A stretch of DNA of 10,851 nucleotides from JABZIP01 sp052173355 (GCA_052173355.1 JBQMYS010000046.1:1-10851), one strand, 5' to 3'; counted from the first letter of the stretch, positions 1 through 6,414 are shown. Translations and numbers: made by a program. Notes: generated by a model from the letters alone, not told the origin.

Positions 1-902
1 CCTCTAATAAACACCGCAACATAGCCATTTTCTTTGCCTTCTTCAGTATAAACTGCAAACAAAAGAGCTTTGATGGTTTTCTTCTTATCTATTTCCAAAA
101 ATGCCGCAACTTCTTCTATTGTCTTTGCATCAGGAGTATGCACTTCACGCATTTCAAGCATTTCTTCCAAATCGGGCTCGGCATCCACAGCTTTTGCCTT
201 TTCCAACGTTGCAGCCATTTTACATTTATCGCAATAAACTATTTCGCTTTCACCTACTTCTGAAAGCGCCGTAAATTCATGCGAATTACTGCCTCCTATA
301 GCACCCGTGTCCGCTTCAACAGGTCTGCAATCAAGCCCGCACCGTTCAAATATTTTCGTATATGCATCGTACATTTCTTGATAGCTTACATCCAAACCCG
401 CTTCATCTTTGTCGAATGAATAAGAATCTTTCATTATAAATTCACGACTGCGCATCAAACCGAAACGCGGTCTTGCTTCATCTCTATATTTTGTTTGTAT
501 TTGATACAAGTTTAACGGTAATTGCCTATGCGATGTTACATCCCCTCTAACAATATCGGTAAAAATTTCTTCGTGCGTAGGTCCAAGACAAAATTCTCTG
601 CCGTTTCTATCATGTAGGCGCCATAATTCCGGACCGTATTTGAACCATCTGCCTGATTCTTGCCAAATTTCAGCAGGCTGTAACGCCGACATTAACACTT
701 CCTGCGCACCCTTTCTATCCATTTCTTCTCGTATGATATTTTCGATTTTTCTAAGGACACGCATACCGAAAGGCATGAATCCGTACACTCCGGAAACCAA
801 TTTTCGTATCATTCCGGTTCGTATTAAAAGTATATGGCTGGCGATTTCCGCTTCATTTGGAACTTCCCTAAGTGTTTTTAAATGTAATCTGGATAACTTC
901 AT
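1..902 (-). CDS. proS: Prolyl-tRNA synthetase, N-terminal half (partial)
   Basis: This is a cytoplasmic class II aminoacyl-tRNA synthetase that charges tRNA-Pro with proline. The first 300 codons are present and the C-terminus lies beyond the left window edge; bacterial ProRS is usually about 570 residues. Visible motifs are the N-terminus MKLSRLHLKTLREVP, the substrate-binding segment GPTHEE, and class II motif 2 (YRDEARPRFGLMRSREF), followed by IMKDSYSF. After SHEF, a CDKC segment and an acidic stretch lead into an insertion (INS-like) domain containing KKKTIKALLF. That marks the bacterial-type enzyme, whose INS domain edits Ala-tRNA-Pro. The ATG at 902-900 is chosen because it follows a good Shine-Dalgarno sequence and starts the family N-terminus. 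The gene begins 11 bases after the ispDF stop, so it is very likely in the same operon. There is no room for a T-box leader directly in front of it. Confidence 0.96.
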   Translation of the reverse strand, partial: MKLSRLHLKTLREVPNEAEIASHILLIRTGMIRKLVSGVYGFMPFGMRVLRKIENIIREEMDRKGAQEVLMSALQPAEIWQESGRWFKYGPELWRLHDRNGREFCLGPTHEEIFTDIVRGDVTSHRQLPLNLYQIQTKYRDEARPRFGLMRSREFIMKDSYSFDKDEAGLDVSYQEMYDAYTKIFERCGLDCRPVEADTGAIGGSNSHEFTALSEVGESEIVYCDKCKMAATLEKAKAVDAEPDLEEMLEMREVHTPDAKTIEEVAAFLEIDKKKTIKALLFAVYTEEGKENGYVAVFIR

Positions 903-907
903 ATATT

Positions 908-914
908 TCCCCTT
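908..914 (-). promoter_or_regulatory. proS Shine-Dalgarno overlapping the ispDF stop
   Basis: On the minus strand the ispDF stop TAA runs directly into AAGGGGA, followed by a 5-base AT spacer and the proS ATG. The ribosome site shares a base with the stop codon. This suggests that translation of proS is coupled to termination on ispDF. Confidence 0.75.
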
Positions 915-2068
915 TATTTGTATATCGATTCAATTAAACAAATGGCGGTAGCGGCGATACCTTCACCACGCCCCGCATAACCCATACCTTCAGTAGTAGT
1001 GGCTTTTACATTAACTTGTTCTTCTTCTATCTTTAATGCTTTTGCTATATTGCGCTCCATCTTTTGTATAAACGGCGAAAGCTTAGGTTTTTCACAAATA
1101 ACAGTTGCGTCTATATTTGTGATACGAAATCCTCGCTCACAAAGCAATTTTCCGACACGTTCAAGCAACTTGATGCTCCTTATGCCTTTATATTCATCCG
1201 AAGTATCCGGAAAAAGCTTTCCTATATCCCCCAGATGAGCCGCTCCAAGTAAAGCATCAATGATTGCATGCGCCAAAACATCTGCATCTGAATGACCTGT
1301 AAGACCTTTTTCATAAGGAATCTTTTCGCCACCCAGATACAGTGGCACGCCGGCTTTTAATCTATGTGCGTCAAAACCGCTTCCAATTCTGATACCTTCC
1401 GGCATATCTTCTTTCCTTGTAATTTTTATATTTTTTCTTTCCCCCGAAACTGCATAAACTTGTTCTCCGATTATTTCAACAAGCATAGCATCATCAGTCG
1501 CTTCAATATTATTTTTTTGCGCATATTTATGCGCATTTTTTAAAAGTTCAGCATAAAACCCCTGAGGTGTTTGCGCGCACCTCAACATACTTCTATCTAT
1601 GCTCGACTTCACAAACACATTTTCATCATCCAAAGCAACAATAGATTTTACAGTATCTGAAACTTCCACAACCGGAATCGCGGCTCCGAACTGATAAGTA
1701 GCGCTTATTACCGATTCAATAATTTCATCGCTCACATATGGACGTGCTCCATCATGTACCAAAACAATCGCGTTTTCTTCTATATTTTCAAGAACGTTCC
1801 AAACCGATTCCTGCCTGGTTTCCCCTCCTTCAACAACGCCTCTTAATTTGAGCATATTGCACAGAAGTTCTTTCGTATAATCAAGGTGTTCCGCATCTGA
1901 AGCGACAAAAAAACCGTCAACATACCTATTCTTATCAAATTTACTTGCGGTCTTTTCTATCATAGTTTTACTGTCAATTTTTAAAAATTGTTTGGGAACG
2001 TCGATTTTCATTCTCGTCCCTTTACCTGCCGCCACTATTATAGCCAAAACCTGTTTTTCTTGATACAT
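914..2068 (-). CDS. ispDF: Bifunctional IspD/IspF (MEP pathway) fusion
   Basis: This 384-residue fusion carries two non-consecutive steps of the cytoplasmic MEP isoprenoid pathway. The IspD part (about 1-222) transfers CMP from CTP to 2-C-methyl-D-erythritol 4-phosphate. It shows the nucleotide loop VAAGKGTRM (12-20), PKQF (25-28), DGARP (106-110), the AQTPQGF segment (165-171), and TDDA before NIKIT. The IspF part (about 226-384) makes 2-C-methyl-D-erythritol 2,4-cyclodiphosphate. It shows GSGFDAHRL with predicted metal ligands D233 and H235, then GHSDADVLAH with ligand H267, GDIGKLFPDTS, and the C-terminal TTTEGMGYAGRGEG signature. Both halves look complete and the linker is very short. The middle enzyme, IspE, is not in the window. 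The gene lies 9 bases after yacL and 11 before proS, matching the yacL-ispD-ispF order of many Firmicutes, but with the two genes fused. Confidence 0.96.
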   Translation of the reverse strand: MYQEKQVLAIIVAAGKGTRMKIDVPKQFLKIDSKTMIEKTASKFDKNRYVDGFFVASDAEHLDYTKELLCNMLKLRGVVEGGETRQESVWNVLENIEENAIVLVHDGARPYVSDEIIESVISATYQFGAAIPVVEVSDTVKSIVALDDENVFVKSSIDRSMLRCAQTPQGFYAELLKNAHKYAQKNNIEATDDAMLVEIIGEQVYAVSGERKNIKITRKEDMPEGIRIGSGFDAHRLKAGVPLYLGGEKIPYEKGLTGHSDADVLAHAIIDALLGAAHLGDIGKLFPDTSDEYKGIRSIKLLERVGKLLCERGFRITNIDATVICEKPKLSPFIQKMERNIAKALKIEEEQVNVKATTTEGMGYAGRGEGIAATAICLIESIYK

Positions 2069-2077
2069 ATATATCCG

Positions 2078-2084
2078 TCACCTT
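2078..2084 (-). promoter_or_regulatory. ispDF Shine-Dalgarno overlapping the yacL stop
   Basis: The minus strand reads AAGGTGA, in which the TGA is the yacL stop codon. The ispDF ATG follows 9 bases later. The stop codon is embedded in the ribosome site, so the two genes are probably translationally coupled. Confidence 0.75.
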
Positions 2085-3169
2085 TTTATTTTCGCAAAAA
2101 TCATCCTTCCTGCAGCTGTTTGAAGTACACTCGTCACCAGCACAGCAACATTTGAGCCTATCTGCTTTCTTCCTTCTTCAACAACTATCATAGTTCCATC
2201 ATCCAAATACGCAAGTGCCTGATTCGGTTCTTTTCCTTCTTTTATCAAAAACAGATTCATTTCCTCGCCGGGTATCACCATAGGCTTAAGAGTATTGGCA
2301 AGTTCGTTTATATTTAAAACCTCCACTCCTTTTATGCCTGCCACTTTGTTCAAGTTGTAATCATTTGTAACGACCTTTCCACCTATATTTTGTGCCAATT
2401 TCAGCAGTTTAATATCCACCTCCGGTATTTCTTCGATACTTTTATCTCCCGCTGTATTGTAAATTTCGACCCCGTACGCATCCCTAAGAGTGTTTAATAT
2501 ATCAAGTCCCCTGCGCCCGCGAGTTCTGCGCAAGCTGTCCGAAGAATCGGCAACATGTTGCAATTCAAGCAATACAAATTCCGGAATTACTATCTTGCCC
2601 TCAATAAATCCCGTTTTCATAATATCGGCAATTCTTCCGTCAATTATTACGCTTGTATCAAATATCTTAGGAGATGCATCTGATCCTTTTTTCTTAAATC
2701 CGCTTCTGCCGCGTTGCGATAATAAATTCGCAAAATCCTTATATCTCTTAGTCGCTATAACTACACCAAGATAACCCAAGATAACATATGACAAAACCGG
2801 CAAAATTATATCCAAATGTAAGATTCCTATTCTTTGAAACATAAGACTTAAAAGCGCCGCTATGACAAAACCGGCAATAAGTCCTACAGTTCCCGATATA
2901 ATATCGTGCGTTGCTACACCCTGCAAGTCATTTTCTATGCTCTTTGCGGCATTTTTGCTGTGCCGCCAAAAAATATTTGATGCTCTAAAACATATAATTC
3001 CACAAATAAGACCGAATGTTATAGCCAGGATATAGAGTTGCTGTTCACTCAAAAAATTTATCCTATGTCCGCTAATGGTCGTGTATAAAAATTGAATAGC
3101 AATAAAAATACCATAACCTACAACTGCACCTATCGCTCCGATAAGAAATTTAAGTAGTTTCTTTAACAT
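2078..3169 (-). CDS. YacL-like membrane protein with PIN and TRAM domains
   Basis: This 363-residue protein resembles B. subtilis YacL. The N-terminal third has about four hydrophobic segments (roughly 7-30, 45-62, 92-112 and 118-140), so it is anchored in the membrane. A basic linker (141-165) follows, rich in K, R and G. The PIN nuclease-like domain begins at KIFDTSVIIDGRI. Candidate metal-binding acids are D171, E202, D252 and D270, the last in VVTNDYNLNKVA. The TRAM RNA-binding domain fills about 295-355, including PGEEMNLFLIKEGKEPNQALAYLDDG and VVEEGRKQIG. The family is predicted to be a membrane-tethered ribonuclease, but substrates are not well established and no function can be read directly here. 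The ATG at 3169 has a strong AAAGGAGGAG ribosome site. It leads the ispDF-proS cluster. An IS30 remnant lies just upstream, so its native promoter may be displaced. Confidence 0.92.
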   Translation of the reverse strand: MLKKLLKFLIGAIGAVVGYGIFIAIQFLYTTISGHRINFLSEQQLYILAITFGLICGIICFRASNIFWRHSKNAAKSIENDLQGVATHDIISGTVGLIAGFVIAALLSLMFQRIGILHLDIILPVLSYVILGYLGVVIATKRYKDFANLLSQRGRSGFKKKGSDASPKIFDTSVIIDGRIADIMKTGFIEGKIVIPEFVLLELQHVADSSDSLRRTRGRRGLDILNTLRDAYGVEIYNTAGDKSIEEIPEVDIKLLKLAQNIGGKVVTNDYNLNKVAGIKGVEVLNINELANTLKPMVIPGEEMNLFLIKEGKEPNQALAYLDDGTMIVVEEGRKQIGSNVAVLVTSVLQTAAGRMIFAKIKR

Positions 3170-3174
3170 ATCCG

Positions 3175-3184
3175 CTCCTCCTTT
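3175..3184 (-). promoter_or_regulatory. Strong yacL ribosome-binding site
   Basis: AAAGGAGGAG lies 5 bases before the yacL ATG on the minus strand. It fixes the start codon. It sits immediately downstream of the 13-base repeat and the IS30 end, so the ribosome site survived the insertion event. Confidence 0.8.
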
Positions 3185-3185
3185 C

Positions 3186-3198
3186 CCTAAATTTTAGT
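3186..3198. repeat. 13-bp direct repeat, copy 1 (next to yacL)
   Basis: The plus strand reads CCTAAATTTTAGT. The identical sequence occurs in the same orientation at 5266-5278, upstream of the SLH gene. Both copies sit just upstream of a purine-rich ribosome site, and the similarity continues into AAGGA with two one-base gaps. The core CTAAA-N-TTTAG is an odd-centred palindrome. This copy directly abuts the outer end of the IS30 remnant. A 13-base match somewhere in a window of this size is about expected by chance, so the matching positions are what make it notable. Confidence 0.6.
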
Positions 3199-3312
3199 CC
3201 CAAATTGCAATAACAAGTTGGACACATTTTAAGCAGCATCCACTTGATAGATTTTATCCAGTTCATCCTCGAATAGTTCATCAGGAGTTTTGTACCCAAG
3301 AATCTTACAATG
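3199..3312 (-). mobile_element. IS30-family insertion sequence remnant, right end
   Basis: This is the transposase-3' end of an IS30-like element. It comprises the last 27 codons of a transposase, the stop codon, and about 30 bases of terminal sequence (minus strand TGTCCAACTTGTTATTGCAA, then TTTGGGA). That terminal stretch is probably the right inverted repeat. I find no matching left end, and the rest of the element is gone. The homology stops abruptly near 3312, where the transposase frame meets a TAG. The outer end abuts the 13-base repeat. The family call rests on the recognisable transposase C-terminus; the inverted-repeat boundary is inferred. Confidence 0.7.
3229..3312 (-). pseudogene. 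IS30-family transposase, C-terminal fragment
   Basis: Read from 3312 downward, this frame encodes HCKILGYKTPDELFEDEL and then DKIYQVDAA and a stop. The LGYKTPxELF block is characteristic of the end of IS30-family DDE transposases, where it normally follows an N-R-P-R-K-like segment. The catalytic core (D, D, E) and DNA-binding domain are missing, and the preceding in-frame codon is TAG, so the fragment cannot be a working transposase. It is too short for ordinary gene callers. A longer ORF in another frame runs across it and hides it. It lies on the same strand as its neighbours, between the SLH gene and yacL. Confidence 0.75.
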
Positions 3313-3401
3313 CTATAAACCGCATTAGTATCACCATCTTTGTATCCCGTACCTTCCCAAGTAAAACCTGATTGCTTCAAAGCTCGCAGTACACATGTCA
3401 T
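3313..3401 (-). pseudogene. Possible truncated small ORF after the SLH gene
   Basis: An ATG at 3401-3399 lies 14 bases after the SLH gene stop and has an AGGAG ribosome-like site 8 bases before it. It begins MTCVLRALKQSGFTWEGTGY, then KDGDTNAVYSI, about 30 residues before the IS30 junction. Beyond that the frame continues out of phase through the IS remnant to a stop inside the yacL start, for 83 residues in all; that tail is not a real protein. I do not recognise the first 30 residues. The stretch LKQS...EG...KDG faintly resembles LKNS...EGNFKDG in the last repeat of the neighbouring SLH protein, so it might be a remnant of a related gene. It may equally be non-coding. Confidence 0.3.
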
Positions 3402-3415
3402 CAGCGTGACTCCTG

Positions 3416-5254
3416 TTATTGAACCGTTACCTCAACTTTGCCATATGCCGGATTGTAATTTCCTTCAGGTATAAACATATATTCGTATTCGCCGGTTTCA
3501 GATACTTCCATATCCGGATTTACCCACACAAGTTCTCCCGAAACATTATTCATTCCTATGCCATCTTTGAAGTTTCCCTCGCAAATCAATTGGGAATTTT
3601 TTAACTGCTGACCTTTAGTTATATTAGATGCTCTCACTCTTGCTCCCCCTGTCGTCAATCCGTCACTTTTTTTCGTTATTATTTTGTACTTGCCCAATTT
3701 AGTCCTATCTTTAGACAATACCACGACAACATCTCCCTCCTTTACTTTAGCTTCTCCCGTTTTCTTTAAAACGCTGTCAAATGAGCTTGCATTTGTAACC
3801 GTGTTTATTTTGTCATCTGCAATAATTGCAATCGTTCCTTCAGCTTTTATTTTAGAATTCACTATTTCTGCTTTTGTATCATTTGTAACATTGCAAAGAT
3901 AGCCAAATTCACTGCTTCCTATTCCTACTACTTTATATGCCGCAGAATCTTGTGCACCTACATACGATAATTTTACAGAATCTTCTGCCGGTTTAAACTT
4001 GATTTCATACTTGCTGATTCCGCCTGCCTGATTTTTAACAACTATAACAAATCCTTTTTTTACTGTCGCAGAATCCTGTTTTTGTGAACTTGCATTGAAC
4101 TGGTCCGCATTTACAATGCCTTCGGCTTCTTCTTTCGTAGTTATTTTTATTTCGCTGTTTGTGCTTACAATCAAAATATTCTTTAAATCCGAAACTGTAA
4201 ACGTATGCGGTATAGGCTCAACGCTTCCGTACTTTCCGACTTCCTGCGGCTGAGATACTTTGTACGGCTCTTTTGCCGACAGCGAAATTATTTTTACAGT
4301 CACACTTCCTTTGTGTTGCATAAATTTTTCACTGTCATTAGGGTCAAACACATAGTTATGTTTGCCTTCTTCATTGACGATTTCATCCGAATTTTCCCAC
4401 CTGAAAGCGCCCAAAACCTCATTATCCCAAGCGTCTATAAATGTGCCGGAAAGTTTCGAATTTGCAAGCTTTTGACCCGCCACAACAGGCGTTGCGCTAA
4501 TACTTCGCTCAAGCACCGCTGACGCAGGCGTGGTGCCCCGGCTGTGACCGCCTGAACTTCTCGAAGTACCTGAACTTCCCGAAGTACCCGGTTTTTGAAC
4601 TTTGTCATTTGGTAATTTGTCTTTAGGGGCTGTTTCTTTTTCTGAATCTACCAAATCTTTTGAACTTATTCTATCCAAGGCTACTACTACCTCTGCCCTG
4701 CTCATAAAATTTTCTGCTTTGAACGACCCGTCCGGATAGCCTTGCATAAATCCTGCTTGCACTACAGTTTTGACAGCTTCTTTCGCCCATGCAGGAATTG
4801 CGTTTTCATCTGTAAACGTCTTTTGTGCACCTGCTTTAGCTTTAACAAGTTTTGCCAAAATAACCGCCATTTGTGCACGAGTTACCGCCGCATCCGGTCT
4901 AAAAGTATTGTCCTCAAATCCTTTTATATATCCCTTATTGACAGCTATTTTTACTTCTGCATGAAACCAATCGCTATCTTTTACATCCGTAAAATTCGGA
5001 TTCAAACTTCCTGCTGTAAAATTGAATTTTTTATTTACAAGTTTTACTATTTCTGAGCGTTTTATTTGATTTTGAGGACGAAAACTTCCATCTTCATATC
5101 CGGATACCCCCCCCATTTTTTGCCATTTTGAAATAGTATCCTTTGCCCAGTGTCCCGTCACATCGTTTGAAACATTTCCATTTGCAAACACCACCAAAGG
5201 TGAGCAAACCATTAAGCACATAAGCCCGATTGAAATGATTTTTTCTTTAACCAT
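3416..5254 (-). CDS. Secreted SLH-domain cell-surface protein
   Basis: This 612-residue protein is predicted to be exported and anchored to the cell wall. Residues 1-25 form a signal peptide: basic start, hydrophobic core, then VFA before NG. Three SLH domains follow, at about 31-72, 88-132 and 147-193, with the motifs KRSE, TRAQ and SRAE. SLH triplets bind secondary wall polysaccharide, often pyruvylated. A charged linker and a Gly/Ser/Thr-rich hinge (about 200-245) separate them from the outer part. That part has two related copies of a beta-rich repeat (about 251-322 and 540-612; pattern GQ-L-NS-L-G-F...W) flanking two copies of another (about 360-422 and 465-527; pattern VKKG or VKEG, V-VV, K-KY-I). 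I recognise no catalytic domain, so an adhesive or structural role is likely. It has its own promoter, and a G8 tract interrupts the first SLH coding region. Confidence 0.9.
   Translation of the reverse strand: MVKEKIISIGLMCLMVCSPLVVFANGNVSNDVTGHWAKDTISKWQKMGGVSGYEDGSFRPQNQIKRSEIVKLVNKKFNFTAGSLNPNFTDVKDSDWFHAEVKIAVNKGYIKGFEDNTFRPDAAVTRAQMAVILAKLVKAKAGAQKTFTDENAIPAWAKEAVKTVVQAGFMQGYPDGSFKAENFMSRAEVVVALDRISSKDLVDSEKETAPKDKLPNDKVQKPGTSGSSGTSRSSGGHSRGTTPASAVLERSISATPVVAGQKLANSKLSGTFIDAWDNEVLGAFRWENSDEIVNEEGKHNYVFDPNDSEKFMQHKGSVTVKIISLSAKEPYKVSQPQEVGKYGSVEPIPHTFTVSDLKNILIVSTNSEIKITTKEEAEGIVNADQFNASSQKQDSATVKKGFVIVVKNQAGGISKYEIKFKPAEDSVKLSYVGAQDSAAYKVVGIGSSEFGYLCNVTNDTKAEIVNSKIKAEGTIAIIADDKINTVTNASSFDSVLKKTGEAKVKEGDVVVVLSKDRTKLGKYKIITKKSDGLTTGGARVRASNITKGQQLKNSQLICEGNFKDGIGMNNVSGELVWVNPDMEVSETGEYEYMFIPEGNYNPAYGKVEVTVQ
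5107..5114 (-). repeat. G8 homopolymer tract in the SLH coding region
   Basis: The coding strand has eight consecutive G residues, immediately after AAAAAAT, encoding M47-G48-G49-V50 in the first SLH domain. Losing one G gives a stop after roughly 16 more codons; gaining one gives a stop within a few codons. Either would remove everything except the signal peptide and a short tail. Such a run is conspicuous in AT-rich DNA. Confidence 0.85.
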
Positions 5255-5265
5255 TTTCTTTCCTT

Positions 5266-5278
5266 CCTAAATTTTAGT
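5266..5278. repeat. 13-bp direct repeat, copy 2 (SLH leader)
   Basis: This copy of CCTAAATTTTAGT is identical to the one at 3186-3198. It lies in the 5' leader of the SLH gene, between the promoter and the AGGAAGGA ribosome site. The two copies bracket a 2.08-kb segment holding the SLH gene, the small ORF and the IS30 remnant. Confidence 0.6.
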
Positions 5279-5308
5279 AATTATTTAAAAATTTATACAA
5301 TTATTCAT

Positions 5309-5338
5309 AGTATATCCCACTAATTGGGCTAATGTCAA
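5309..5338 (-). promoter_or_regulatory. Sigma-A-type promoter of the SLH gene
   Basis: On the minus strand a perfect -35 box TTGACA (5338-5333) is separated by 18 bases from a -10 box TATACT (5314-5309). The predicted transcript start is near 5302, giving a leader of about 48 bases before the ATG at 5254. The spacer holds a short inverted repeat CCCA-N5-TGGG (5316-5328), which could be a repressor site or chance. This is the clearest promoter in the window, and transcription may continue into yacL because I see no terminator after the SLH gene. Confidence 0.8.
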
Positions 5339-5368
5339 TAATTCAACATTAAAAAACACAAAAATTTC

Positions 5369-5405
5369 AAAAACCTCATCAGGAATTTCCCAATCGAGGC
5401 TTTTA
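5369..5405 (-). terminator. Intrinsic terminator after pfkA
   Basis: About 50 bases after the pfkA stop, the minus strand reads AAAAGCCTC, an interrupted 18-base inner part, then GAGGTTTTTG and a further run of T residues. CCTC (5399-5396) pairs with GAGG (5377-5374). The flanking A and T runs extend the stem, and weaker GG-CC pairing continues inside with two mismatches. A U-rich tail follows. It would end the dnaE-pfkA transcript just before the SLH promoter. Confidence 0.7.
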
Positions 5406-5451
5406 AAATTTACTATATTTATTAAAAAATTAAATTGTTTTAATCAAATAT

Positions 5452-6414
5452 TTAAATCGACAAAATTCCTGCCAATTTCAACATACGCTCGTCGTGTGTT
5501 CGCTCTACCGAAAGCGCATCTTTTAAATCAAAATGCACAATTTCATCAGCCTCTACACCTATCGCTCTGCTTTCGCTTTCCTCAAGTAAAAGTTCCACCG
5601 CCTTATATCCCATAGTGCTCGCCAATATCCTGTCGCGTGCGGTCGGTGCTCCGCCTCTTTGTATATATCCAAGTACTACTATTTTTACATCAAGCCCTGT
5701 GTTTTCCGCTATTTTTTCGGCAAGTTCACCCGCACTTAAGTCTATTCCCTCAGCTTTAACTATAATGCTATGAAGCTTCCCTCTGTTTCTACCTTGAATA
5801 ATTTTTTTGCAAATCTCATTGATATTGTATTTAAGTTCCGGTATCAATATTGCTTCCGCACCACCTGCAAGACCCGCATGAAGCGCTATATCTCCACAAT
5901 GCCTACCCATAACTTCTATAACGGTTGTGCGTTCATGCGCAGAAGAAGTATCTCTTATATTACTAATAGCTGAAAGTACCGTATTTACCGCAGTATCAAA
6001 TCCGATTGTATATTTTGTATATGCAAGGTCGTTATCTATTGTCCCCGGAATTCCCATAACGGAAATCCCTTTTTCGGAAAGCGCAAGTCCGCCATGAAGT
6101 GAACCGTCACCACCTACTATGACAAGACCTTCTATCCCGAAACTTTCCAGCATATGTAATGCTCTTTTTTTCCCTTCTTCGGTCATGAAACGCTCACTTC
6201 TTGCCGTCCTCAAAATAGTACCGCCCATATGTAATATATCGGATACTGACGATACTTTTAATTCGCTTATTTCTCCATCAATTAGTCCTTCATATCCGCG
6301 ATATATTCCGTAGACCTCTATCCCTTTATAGATTGCACTGCGTACAACCGCTCGGATTGCCGCATTCATACCCGGTGCATCTCCGCCGCTCGTAAGTATT
6401 CCGATTTTTCTCAT
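5452..6414 (-). CDS. pfkA: 6-phosphofructokinase, ATP-dependent type
   Basis: This cytoplasmic glycolytic enzyme phosphorylates fructose 6-phosphate to fructose 1,6-bisphosphate. At 320 residues it matches the bacterial PfkA tetramer family. The nucleotide site shows TSGGDAPGMN (8-17) and GGDGS (101-105). Gly104 and Gly124 mark ATP rather than pyrophosphate use. The catalytic loop is PGTIDND with base D127; R72, R162, MGR (169-171), E222 and QRGG are also present. Allosteric-site residues R21, R25, R154, E187 and K213 are kept, but R54 is Val and position 211 is Arg. Odd features: the usual LGHIQRGG is LGYIQRGG (Y250 for His249 of E. coli), Arg243 aligns with K244, GTD after the catalytic loop is YTK (132-134), and Gly69 is Arg. 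It starts 10 bases after dnaE with a perfect AGGAGGTG site and ends before a terminator. dnaE-pfkA adjacency is common in Firmicutes. Confidence 0.95.
   Translation of the reverse strand: MRKIGILTSGGDAPGMNAAIRAVVRSAIYKGIEVYGIYRGYEGLIDGEISELKVSSVSDILHMGGTILRTARSERFMTEEGKKRALHMLESFGIEGLVIVGGDGSLHGGLALSEKGISVMGIPGTIDNDLAYTKYTIGFDTAVNTVLSAISNIRDTSSAHERTTVIEVMGRHCGDIALHAGLAGGAEAILIPELKYNINEICKKIIQGRNRGKLHSIIVKAEGIDLSAGELAEKIAENTGLDVKIVVLGYIQRGGAPTARDRILASTMGYKAVELLLEESESRAIGVEADEIVHFDLKDALSVERTHDERMLKLAGILSI

Noticed and set aside
903..913. T-box leader in front of proS
   Set aside because: Only 11 bases separate proS from ispDF, leaving no space for one.
3150..3401. An 83-residue ORF between the SLH gene and yacL as an intact gene
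   Set aside because: Its second half reads out of frame through a recognisable IS30 transposase tail and IS end, and it overlaps the yacL start, so the full ORF is a chimera.
3416..5254. SLH protein as a lipoprotein because of cysteines in its signal peptide
   Set aside because: The residues before C18 are L-M-V, which lack the small residue needed at the -1 position of a lipobox; ordinary signal peptidase cleavage after VFA fits better.
5452..6414. Pyrophosphate-dependent phosphofructokinase
   Set aside because: GGDGS has Gly at position 104 and the catalytic loop has Gly at 124, both of which are the ATP-type signature; Tyr250 alone is not enough.
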